NCBI GenBank assembly: GCA_029879945.1
Contig: JAOUPJ010000115.1
Location: 1 to 10,247 of the forward strand
Source of the DNA: Gammaproteobacteria bacterium
GTDB lineage: Bacteria > Pseudomonadota > Gammaproteobacteria > S012-40
Length of the DNA stretch: 10,247 bases
Reading direction: 5' to 3'
Shown: positions 1-5,805 of the stretch, piece by piece
Numbering within the stretch: position 1 is the stretch's first letter
How the letters are laid out: each line of letters begins with the position of its first letter
Notes under the pieces: model-generated
The model's database searches: none
What the model saw: the letters and a program-made list of their open reading frames with translations, nothing else
What the model was told of the DNA's origin: nothing
Translations under genes and position numbers: made by a program

Positions 1-585
1 GCCGATGACCTGGCCGGCGGTCGCTCCACGTTCATGGTGGAAATGACCGAGACCGCCACCATCCTGCACAATGCCACCGAAAACAGCCTGGTACTGATGG
101 ACGAAATCGGACGCGGCACCAGCACCTTCGACGGCCTAGCCCTGGCCTGGGCCTGCGCGGAACAGCTGGCGGAAAAAAACCGCGCCTTTACCCTCTTTGC
201 CACCCACTATTTTGAGCTAACGCGGCTGCCTGAAGACTACCCACAAATCGCCAATGTGCACCTCAATGCCACAGAGTATAAGAACCGGATTGTCTTTCTC
301 CACCGCGTAAGTGAGGGGCCGGCCAGTCAAAGCTACGGTATCCAGGTCGGGCAGCTGGCAGGCCTGCCGCAGGCAGTAATCGCCAAGGCCAAAAAACGCC
401 TGAGCAGCCTGGAAAACAATGCAGCCCAATTTGATCTGGCCTCCAATAGTCCACAGCAACTGGGCCTGTTTCAGGCGCAGGAAAACCCGGTCATCGAGAA
501 AATAAAACAGATAAAACCGGACGAATTGAGCCCACGTGAGGCGCTGCAAATCCTCTACGAGCTAAAGCTGGACGTGGAAAGCTAG
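1..585 (+). CDS. mutS: DNA mismatch repair protein MutS (C-terminal part; 5' end outside window)
   Basis: This is the last 194 codons of MutS, the ATPase that recognises mismatches and small loops and recruits MutL. The reading frame is open from base 1, so the gene begins before the window. The fragment carries the MutS signature STFMVEM, the Walker B segment [10 protein letters not shown] (acidic pair at fragment residues 34-35), the serine/threonine-rich [10 protein letters not shown] stretch, and the switch histidine in ATHYFEL (His at about residue 69). The mismatch-binding, connector, lever and clamp domains and the Walker A loop are not visible. The end, with [14 protein letters not shown], matches the usual helical C-terminal tail of proteobacterial MutS, and the gene is intact up to its TAG stop. 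It is followed by fdxA on the same strand, the order seen in many gammaproteobacteria. Identification is by strong motif match and is near certain. Confidence 0.97.
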   Translation, partial: ADDLAGGRSTFMVEMTETATILHNATENSLVLMDEIGRGTSTFDGLALAWACAEQLAEKNRAFTLFATHYFELTRLPEDYPQIANVHLNATEYKNRIVFLHRVSEGPASQSYGIQVGQLAGLPQAVIAKAKKRLSSLENNAAQFDLASNSPQQLGLFQAQENPVIEKIKQIKPDELSPREALQILYELKLDVES

Positions 586-599
586 ATTCTGTCACGAAC

Positions 600-616
600 C
601 GGCTATTTTGTAGCCG
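600..616 (+). terminator. Hairpin 15 bases after mutS, possible weak terminator
   Basis: A perfect 6-bp inverted repeat, CGGCTA and TAGCCG, is separated by the 5-base loop TTTTG. It starts 15 bases after the mutS stop and lies before the candidate fdxA promoter. The sequence after it (CTTATCACT) has no run of T, so it is not a canonical intrinsic terminator. It could instead stabilise the mutS mRNA 3' end. Confidence 0.35.
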
Positions 617-647
617 CTTATCACTCGAAGTTCCCGTAAAATCACAC

Positions 648-653
648 TACAAT
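648..653 (+). promoter_or_regulatory. Candidate -10 box for fdxA
   Basis: TACAAT matches the sigma-70 -10 consensus at 5 of 6 positions and lies 37 bases before the fdxA start codon. No good -35 box is seen at 16-18 bases upstream (TCGAAG at 17), so this would be a weak or activator-dependent promoter. Supported only by motif and position. Confidence 0.3.
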
Positions 654-690
654 ATGCCCCCTAACGTGACGTGGGCTCAGGGAGAAAGGA

Positions 691-1014
691 ATGACATACG
701 TAGTTACGGAAAATTGTATTAAATGCAAATACACAGACTGTGTGGAAGTTTGCCCGGTAGACTGTTTCCATGAAGGCCCCAATTTTCTGGTTATTGACCC
801 GGATGAGTGCATCGATTGCACCCTTTGTGAGCCTGAGTGCCCTGCCAATGCCATCTTTGCCGAAGATGACGTACCCGAAGGACAAGAACATTTCATTGCC
901 TTGAACGAGGAACTGGCTCGCAACTGGCCGGTGATTACGGAGAAAAAAGACCCGGCTGCCGATGCCGCCGAGTGGGATGGCAAGGAAGGAAAGCTGGAAA
1001 AGCTTGAACGATAA
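691..1014 (+). CDS. fdxA: 7Fe ferredoxin FdxA ([3Fe-4S][4Fe-4S])
   Basis: A 107-residue soluble electron carrier. The cysteines are at 9, 12, 17, 21, 25 and then 40, 43, 46, 50. Without the first Met this is exactly the spacing of Azotobacter vinelandii ferredoxin I. There, Cys8, 16 and 49 hold the 3Fe-4S cluster, and Cys20, 39, 42 and 45 hold the 4Fe-4S cluster. The length and the acidic, charged C-terminal tail after residue 55 also fit that family, which distinguishes it from the short 2[4Fe-4S] clostridial type. The start is supported by AGGGAG at 679-684, six bases before ATG. It follows mutS on the same strand, as in Pseudomonas. The redox partner cannot be read from this context. The family in Azotobacter and Pseudomonas has been linked to control of ferredoxin-NADP reductase expression, but nothing here tests that. 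Confidence 0.96.
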   Translation: MTYVVTENCIKCKYTDCVEVCPVDCFHEGPNFLVIDPDECIDCTLCEPECPANAIFAEDDVPEGQEHFIALNEELARNWPVITEKKDPAADAAEWDGKEGKLEKLER

Positions 1015-1042
1015 GGGTGAAATCTTTCTGGATTTGCACCCT
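1014..1042 (+). terminator. Bulged hairpin at the fdxA stop codon
   Basis: AGGGTGAAATC (1014-1024) pairs with GATTT plus CACCCT (1031-1042), giving 11 base pairs with one bulged G at 1036 and a 6-base loop. The stem starts on the last base of the fdxA stop codon. There is no T-run after it, so it may act as an RNA-end stabiliser or a factor-dependent stop rather than a classic intrinsic terminator. Confidence 0.45.
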
Positions 1043-1049
1043 AACTGAG

Positions 1050-1070
1050 CGTACTTTTACCAGGAGTACG
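1050..1070 (+). terminator. Second small hairpin after fdxA
   Basis: CGTACT (1050-1055) and AGTACG (1065-1070) form a perfect 6-bp stem with a 9-base loop. The sequence after it, GGATTTTCTC, has a short T-run starting four bases beyond the stem. Together with the preceding bulged hairpin it could end fdxA transcription before the tRNA promoter. The energy was not calculated. Confidence 0.35.
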
Positions 1071-1082
1071 GGATTTTCTCGC

Positions 1083-1111
1083 TTGCGGTTTTATTAAACC
1101 CAAGCTAACAT
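1083..1111 (+). promoter_or_regulatory. Candidate sigma-70 promoter of tRNA-Leu
   Basis: TTGCGG (1083-1088) and TAACAT (1106-1111) are spaced by 17 bases. They match 3/6 and 4/6 of the -35 and -10 consensus. The following GTGCGACC is GC-rich, as in the discriminators of stringently controlled stable-RNA promoters. Transcription would start a few bases before the mature tRNA at 1123. Confidence 0.45.
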
Positions 1112-1122
1112 GTGCGACCTGT

Positions 1123-1209
1123 GCCGGGGTGGCGGAACTGGTAGACGCGCTGGATTCAAAATCCAGTGGTGGTGACACCGTGTCGGTTCGACTCCGACCC
1201 TCGGTACCA
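1123..1209 (+). tRNA. tRNA-Leu (anticodon CAA)
   Basis: An 87-base class II tRNA reading UUG codons. The acceptor stem is GCCGGGG with CCTCGGT, including G-U wobbles at 1:72 and 5:68. The D arm has GGCGGAACTGGTAGACGC. The anticodon stem CTGGA/TCCAG (1150-1154, 1162-1166) encloses loop TTCAAAA with CAA at 1157-1159. The long variable arm GGTG/CACC with a GTGA loop marks a Leu/Ser/Tyr-type tRNA. The T stem GTCGG/CCGAC has loop TTCGACT. The discriminator base is A, and CCA is encoded at 1207-1209. All stems pair, so it should be functional. Leu identity follows from the CAA anticodon, A73 and the long arm. Confidence 0.97.
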
Positions 1210-1254
1210 ACTTTCTTGTCTTTATTTCCATGAAATATCATTCTAATCTTTCCT

Positions 1255-1286
1255 TAAGTGGGTAACCGAAAAGTGGTATCCACTTA
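1255..1286 (+). repeat. Competing inverted repeats upstream of glgP
   Basis: AAGTGG occurs twice (1256-1261 and 1271-1276) and its complement CCACTT once (1280-1285). The second copy gives a perfect 6-bp stem with loop TAT. The first, extended to TAAGTGG with CCACTTA, gives 7 bp around an 18-base loop. The two pairings exclude each other. The block lies upstream of the candidate glgP promoter and downstream of the tRNA. It might therefore end tRNA read-through or bind a regulator. No function is shown. Confidence 0.4.
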
Positions 1287-1306
1287 TAGGAACAGATTAT
1301 GCTGTC

Positions 1307-1335
1307 TTGATAATGCTTGTTTCTTTTTTCATAGT
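1307..1335 (+). promoter_or_regulatory. Candidate sigma-70 promoter of glgP
   Basis: TTGATA (1307-1312, 5/6 of the -35 consensus) and CATAGT (1330-1335, 4/6 of the -10 consensus) are 17 bases apart. The spacer holds a T-run. Transcription would start around 1342, leaving a leader of about 27 bases that contains the AAGGA Shine-Dalgarno site at 1355-1359, nine bases before ATG. Confidence 0.4.
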
Positions 1336-1368
1336 GCTTAGGCACATGCTCACCAAGGACGATGCGAA

Positions 1369-3978
1369 ATGTCTAGTACAGGTACCCGCTACGCGCTCGA
1401 AGTTCAGCCCCAGTTACCACAGGAAATCACTCGCTTAAACGATTTCGCCAATGACCTCTTTTTCAGCTGGGAGAATCAGATTTCCCAGTTGTTTGATTAC
1501 CTGGACAGTAATTTGTGGCACACCTGTGGCTATAACCCCAAGCTGTTTTTGAGGCGCGTATCTCAGACCAGGCTAAATGAAGCCCCCCAAGACCGCGCTT
1601 TCATGGAAAATTATCATCGCTGCCTATCCAGTTATGATTCGTATCAAGGGGCCAGCACCCACGCCGATGTGGCCAAGATTCTAGACCCGGAAAAAGATCT
1701 GGTTGCCTATTTCTGCGCAGAATTTGGATTCCACGAAAGTCTGCCTATCTATTCTGGTGGCTTGGGGATCTTGGCCGGGGATCACTGCAAGGCCGCCACA
1801 GATCTGGGCGTGCCTTTTGTGGCCATTGGCCTGCTCTACCGGCAAGGCTACTTTATACAAACCATCGACGACCAAGGCAGACAGTTAGCCAACTATACCC
1901 CCACCCAATTTGATGACCTGCCCATACGGCTTAAGACCAATGTGGAGGGTAGTCCCATCTTGATTGATGTGCCCATCCAGTCACGCAAGGTCTATTTACA
2001 AATCTGGGAGGTCAAGGCCGGCCATATCAAACTCTATCTATTGGACAGCGACATTTCGCAAAACAACGAGAGTGATCGGCGCATTACCTATCAGCTCTAC
2101 GGCGGAGACAAAACTACCCGCATCCAACAAGAGATCGTGCTTGGCATAGGAGGCGTTCGAGCCATTAGGGCACTAGACCTGCAACCCACTGTATGGCATA
2201 TCAATGAAGGTCACGCCGCGTTTCAAATTCTGGAACGCTGCCGGGAACATGTCTCTTCGGGAAACAGTTTTGATACCGCCCTGGAAATGGCCGCCGCGTC
2301 CACCGTGTTTACCACCCATACTCCCGTGGCTGCAGGCCATGACATCTTCGATCATGGCCTACTACTGGATCATCTTTCCCAGTTGATTCGAGAGCTGGAT
2401 ATCAAAGATCACGACCTGTTATCGCTAGGACAAAACACAACAAGCCATAGCGGGTTTAATCAAACCGCCTTGGCCTTGCGCGGATCTCGTCATCATAATG
2501 GAGTGAGTCGCATACACGGCGACACGGCCTCGCGTATGGAACACTACATCTGGCCCGAAATACCGCATGACGAAAACCCCATTACCTATGTGACCAACGG
2601 TATACACGTCCCCACTTTTCTCGCCAGAGACTGGGCCAACCTGTTTGATATGCGATTCGGGGCCGACTGGAAAAACGAACTAAGAAACCCGGACTATTGG
2701 CATCGGGTGTACGATATCCCAGACCATATCTATTGGAGCGTACACCAATCGCTTAAATTGGAACTGTTTGATTTCTTGCATCAACGCATGGTCAAACAGC
2801 ATAGACGAAACGGTTGCAGTGAGGCACAGATTGAACGACTTACACGCTATGTAAGGGGCGCAGATAATCGCGTTCTGGTGATGGGATTCGCCAGGCGCTT
2901 CGCAACCTATAAACGCGGAGCACTTCTATTTTCAGACCCAGAGCGTCTAAAAAAACTACTCAACGATGAGCACCGCCCAGTGATGCTCATCTTTGCCGGC
3001 AAGGCACATCCTAAAGACCAACCCGGCCAGGAGTTAATTCAGAAAATACATGAATACTCGCGCATGCCTGAATTCGAAGGCAAGATCCTTTTGGTGGAAG
3101 GATACGATATCGGGCTGGCAAGACGCCTGGTATCGGGGGTCGATGTGTGGCTGAACACACCGGAGTATCCTCTAGAAGCCAGCGGAACCTCTGGCGAGAA
3201 GGCCGGTGTCAATGGCGTTATCAATCTCAGCGTATTAGACGGCTGGTGGGGAGAAGGCTATAACGGTGAAAATGGCTGGGCTATAAAGACTCACGGCTCG
3301 GAATTCTCCAAGGATTTTCGTGATCAACAGGAAGCGCAGGACTTACTGAATATTTTAGAGACCCAGGTCATACCACTCTACTTTTACCGATCGGATCTCC
3401 CATCCGGTCAATCAGATCGAAGAAGGAACAATCATTCCCTGCACGGTTACTCTGAGGGTTGGGTACATATGTCCAAGGCTTCCATGAGCTCCATAATTCC
3501 CTATTTTAACTCACAACGCATGATGATGGACTATGTGCGCAATCTCTACGGACCCGCCAGCGAGCAAGGGAAAAAATTTCTGGGCAATGGAAACGATTCC
3601 GCAAGAAGGCTATCACAATGGAAAAGGAAGATTCAAAATTCCTGGCCGCATCTAACCATTGAGCGCCTCGATCAAGACATCCCTGGCGCTATCACTGCCG
3701 GAAAGGGAATTGAAATTTCCGTGGCCATCAAACTGGGGGATCTCCATTCAGACGATGTGATTGTGGAATGTGTAACGGAGCACCAAGATCAAATGGGAGA
3801 GTATCATACCCACGAATGCCATCGTTTTAAGGCGGCAGAAAAACAGGGAGACAAAACTATTTTTAGTTTGGATTTTCTACCCTCTTTGAGCGGGCTGCAG
3901 TTTTATAGAATTCGAGTCTATCCCTACAATAGCCTGCTCACTCACCCTTTTGAGACCGGATATATGCGCTGGTTATAG
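1369..3978 (+). CDS. glgP: Alpha-glucan phosphorylase (GT35, DUF3417 type)
   Basis: An 869-residue PLP enzyme that cleaves alpha-1,4-glucan ends with phosphate to release glucose-1-phosphate. The N-terminal ~110 residues (FFSWENQISQLFDYLD and on) resemble the DUF3417 domain of the actinobacterial/thermotogal branch of phosphorylases, not the E. coli GlgP/MalP branch. Next come EFGFHESLPIYSGGLGILAG (about 118-137) and WHINEGHAAF (276-285). RRFATYKR (509-516) corresponds to the phosphate/PLP-site loop KRIHEYKR of E. coli-type enzymes. GTSGEKAGVNG (606-616) contains Lys611, the expected PLP Schiff-base lysine, and is followed by NLSVLDGWWGEGYNGENGW. The last ~120 residues are a beta-rich tail ending YMRWL. 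Length is normal for this branch (about 830-870), with no break. The start is supported by AAGGA nine bases upstream. It converges with asnB, with 5 bases between the stops. The neighbouring GH57 and MalQ genes fit glycogen or maltodextrin breakdown. The gene symbol is by function; the exact natural substrate chain length is unknown. Confidence 0.94.
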   Translation: MSSTGTRYALEVQPQLPQEITRLNDFANDLFFSWENQISQLFDYLDSNLWHTCGYNPKLFLRRVSQTRLNEAPQDRAFMENYHRCLSSYDSYQGASTHADVAKILDPEKDLVAYFCAEFGFHESLPIYSGGLGILAGDHCKAATDLGVPFVAIGLLYRQGYFIQTIDDQGRQLANYTPTQFDDLPIRLKTNVEGSPILIDVPIQSRKVYLQIWEVKAGHIKLYLLDSDISQNNESDRRITYQLYGGDKTTRIQQEIVLGIGGVRAIRALDLQPTVWHINEGHAAFQILERCREHVSSGNSFDTALEMAAASTVFTTHTPVAAGHDIFDHGLLLDHLSQLIRELDIKDHDLLSLGQNTTSHSGFNQTALALRGSRHHNGVSRIHGDTASRMEHYIWPEIPHDENPITYVTNGIHVPTFLARDWANLFDMRFGADWKNELRNPDYWHRVYDIPDHIYWSVHQSLKLELFDFLHQRMVKQHRRNGCSEAQIERLTRYVRGADNRVLVMGFARRFATYKRGALLFSDPERLKKLLNDEHRPVMLIFAGKAHPKDQPGQELIQKIHEYSRMPEFEGKILLVEGYDIGLARRLVSGVDVWLNTPEYPLEASGTSGEKAGVNGVINLSVLDGWWGEGYNGENGWAIKTHGSEFSKDFRDQQEAQDLLNILETQVIPLYFYRSDLPSGQSDRRRNNHSLHGYSEGWVHMSKASMSSIIPYFNSQRMMMDYVRNLYGPASEQGKKFLGNGNDSARRLSQWKRKIQNSWPHLTIERLDQDIPGAITAGKGIEISVAIKLGDLHSDDVIVECVTEHQDQMGEYHTHECHRFKAAEKQGDKTIFSLDFLPSLSGLQFYRIRVYPYNSLLTHPFETGYMRWL

Positions 3979-3983
3979 CTTAA

Positions 3984-5801
3984 CTAAACCGCCACCCCTT
4001 CACTTTTCCCCAGGCGGGTTACGGCTGGCAAGGACTCGCTCCACTGGGCTAGCGAAATCCAACACCAGATGGTGTTGATGCTGTTTCGCGATGCCTGCTG
4101 CAACGTGGTGAAAGCGGATCTATCGAAGTCAAACCCGGACCAAGCGGCCAGCGTTTCATCTGCCTGCGTTAATAATCGGTTAAACACTGAAGCGTAACTA
4201 TTAAAAAAGGAAGCCGGCATCCCAAATCCCTGTTTGTTTGGAAGAATCAATTCTGCGGGAAGGTATTTCGCGAGAATTTTCCTCAATGCCATTTTCAACA
4301 AACCCTCTTGATGGATCAGTGTCGCAGGCAGAAAGGTCGACATCTCCAATATCGCTGGATCCAGAAATGGGGTTCGCACTTCCAGAGAGTTTTTCATGCT
4401 CATGCGATCTACCTTTGCCAGCACAGCGCCAGGAAGATAGCTGTAAAAGTCCATCAACCGCATGCGCTCTATATCTAGCAAATCGGTTCTTTCGAAAGCC
4501 GATAAATATCGCGACACAAATTTTTTCCGAAAAACTTCTGCCGAATGAGGCAGAACCTGTTCCAGCACATTTGCAGGGAACATAGGCAGCCGTTCGTTAA
4601 AATAACTTTGAATCATTTTTTTCGGTGAGAGCTGATGGTTGAGGTCTTGATATCTGCCATACCCACCGAATAACTCATCCCCGCCGTCTCCAGACACTGC
4701 AACCCGAACCTGGGAAGAAATCAAAGCCGACAGAAAATACGTAGGCACGCAACTCCTATCACCATTTGGTTCGTCGAGATTTTTTCCGAATTGCGTCACC
4801 GCCGTTAATAGATCATCCTGCGAGATATAGTAGGCCTCAAAGGGGAGACCTAAGTGATTTGCTATTTTTTCGGCCACTATAGTTTCGTTGTCTGAAACAT
4901 TGGTGAACCCAGCACTAAAGCATTTCGGATCCAGACCCAGCTTTTTCGCCGAGATAGCACACACCAAACTGGAATCCACACCACTGGAAAGATATGCGCC
5001 GACAGACACATCTGCATGCAGGCGTCTGGAGATACTTCTTATTAAACGCGATTCCAATTCCTCCAGAAACACGTTAACGTCAATCGACTCCCTTGCCTTC
5101 CTCCCTTCTATATCGAACGCGTACAGACTTCTCTCCCTCAACTCCATCTTAGAATTGATGCGAACAAGCGTGCCCGGCGAGACCGACTTTAATTCCTCAA
5201 AAATCGTGTCGGGATCTGGAACATATCGCAGGGAAAAGTAATGGTAAAGCGCATCGACAGACACATTTCGAGACAGGGAAGGAAGCGTACTCAGCGCCTT
5301 CAACTCTGACGAAAAAGCAAAACCTCCATTCTTTACACAGTAAAAGAGAGGCTTTTCACCCGCCCTATCTCTGGCAAGCAATAACTCTCCTTTTTCCTTG
5401 TCATAGATCGCGACCGCAAACATCCCATCTACTTTTTGGAATATGGCATCACCCCATCTCGCATAGCCTTCGAGAAAGACCTCTGTATCCGAGTCGGTTT
5501 TAAACGCCGCCCCCAACGCTATGAGTTCTTTACGAATTTCTCTGTAATTGTATATTTCTCCGTTAAAAGAAATAACATAGCGCTGCCTCACGCTTTCCAT
5601 CGGTTGATTGCTTCGCGAATCCAGATCAATAATAGACAATCGCGTATGTCCAAGCACCAGCCCACTGTTCTCATCCTCCCAGATACCCTTCGCATCAGGG
5701 CCGCGGTGGCTCTGCAAGGCATTAAACTGGCTAACGATTTTAATGCGGGCCTCGCTCGCATATTGAAAAGCAGGATCAAACAAACCGGCTATTCCACACA
5801 T
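3984..5801 (-). CDS. asnB: Asparagine synthase (glutamine-hydrolysing) family protein
   Basis: A 605-residue class II glutamine amidotransferase fused to an ATP-pyrophosphatase synthetase domain. It transfers glutamine-derived ammonia to an adenylated carboxylate, normally aspartate. The protein begins MCGIAG, so Cys2 is the N-terminal nucleophile after Met removal. SHRGPD (31-36), SFNGEIYNY (78-86) and SDTEVF (104-109) form the glutamine site. The PP-loop SGVDSS is at 273-278 and SGDGGDELFGGY at 370-381. KVDRMSMKNSLEVRTPFLD (463-481) is also conserved. All expected catalytic residues are present. It is longer than E. coli AsnB (554) and in the range of the AsnB-like proteins common in exopolysaccharide and O-antigen clusters, where some may amidate sugars or peptides instead of free aspartate. 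AAGAGAGG (5810-5817) lies eight bases before ATG, inside the end of the upstream gene, whose stop is only four bases away, so the two are probably translationally coupled. Family is certain; the substrate is not. Confidence 0.92.
   Translation of the reverse strand: MCGIAGLFDPAFQYASEARIKIVSQFNALQSHRGPDAKGIWEDENSGLVLGHTRLSIIDLDSRSNQPMESVRQRYVISFNGEIYNYREIRKELIALGAAFKTDSDTEVFLEGYARWGDAIFQKVDGMFAVAIYDKEKGELLLARDRAGEKPLFYCVKNGGFAFSSELKALSTLPSLSRNVSVDALYHYFSLRYVPDPDTIFEELKSVSPGTLVRINSKMELRERSLYAFDIEGRKARESIDVNVFLEELESRLIRSISRRLHADVSVGAYLSSGVDSSLVCAISAKKLGLDPKCFSAGFTNVSDNETIVAEKIANHLGLPFEAYYISQDDLLTAVTQFGKNLDEPNGDRSCVPTYFLSALISSQVRVAVSGDGGDELFGGYGRYQDLNHQLSPKKMIQSYFNERLPMFPANVLEQVLPHSAEVFRKKFVSRYLSAFERTDLLDIERMRLMDFYSYLPGAVLAKVDRMSMKNSLEVRTPFLDPAILEMSTFLPATLIHQEGLLKMALRKILAKYLPAELILPNKQGFGMPASFFNSYASVFNRLLTQADETLAAWSGFDFDRSAFTTLQQASRNSINTIWCWISLAQWSESLPAVTRLGKSEGVAV
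3987..4020 (-). terminator. Inverted repeat between convergent asnB and glgP ends
   Basis: AACCGCC (3987-3993) pairs with GGCGGGTT (4013-4020), 7 bp with one bulged G, around a 19-base loop inside the last codons of asnB. Read on the minus strand it is followed by TTTAGTTAAGC, a poor T-tract. The large loop makes it a weak candidate, but it is the only hairpin I found near the 5-base gap between the two stops. Confidence 0.22.
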
Positions 5802-5805
5802 GTAT

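Noticed and set aside
217..549. Minus-strand open frame of 110 codons inside mutS
   Set aside because: It is an antisense shadow of the conserved mutS C-terminus with no motif or start-site support.
1123..1209. G-U pair at acceptor position 1:72 as a sign of a degenerate tRNA
   Set aside because: A 1:72 G-U pair also occurs in E. coli tRNA-Leu(GAG), and all other stems pair well.
1041..1241. Minus-strand open frame of 66 codons across the tRNA-Leu gene (contains GTEGRSRTDTVSPPLDFESS)
   Set aside because: It is the reverse complement of the tRNA gene. This kind of translated tRNA-Leu antisense is a well-known false protein in databases, and it has no independent support.
3180..3216. Glu before the PLP lysine in GlgP (GTSGEK) as an active-site defect
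   Set aside because: The position before the lysine varies (Met, Gln, Glu) in this phosphorylase branch; the lysine and surrounding motif are intact.
4238..4585. Plus-strand open frame of 115 codons inside asnB
   Set aside because: It lies wholly antisense to the well-conserved asnB coding sequence, and its translation has no recognisable motif.
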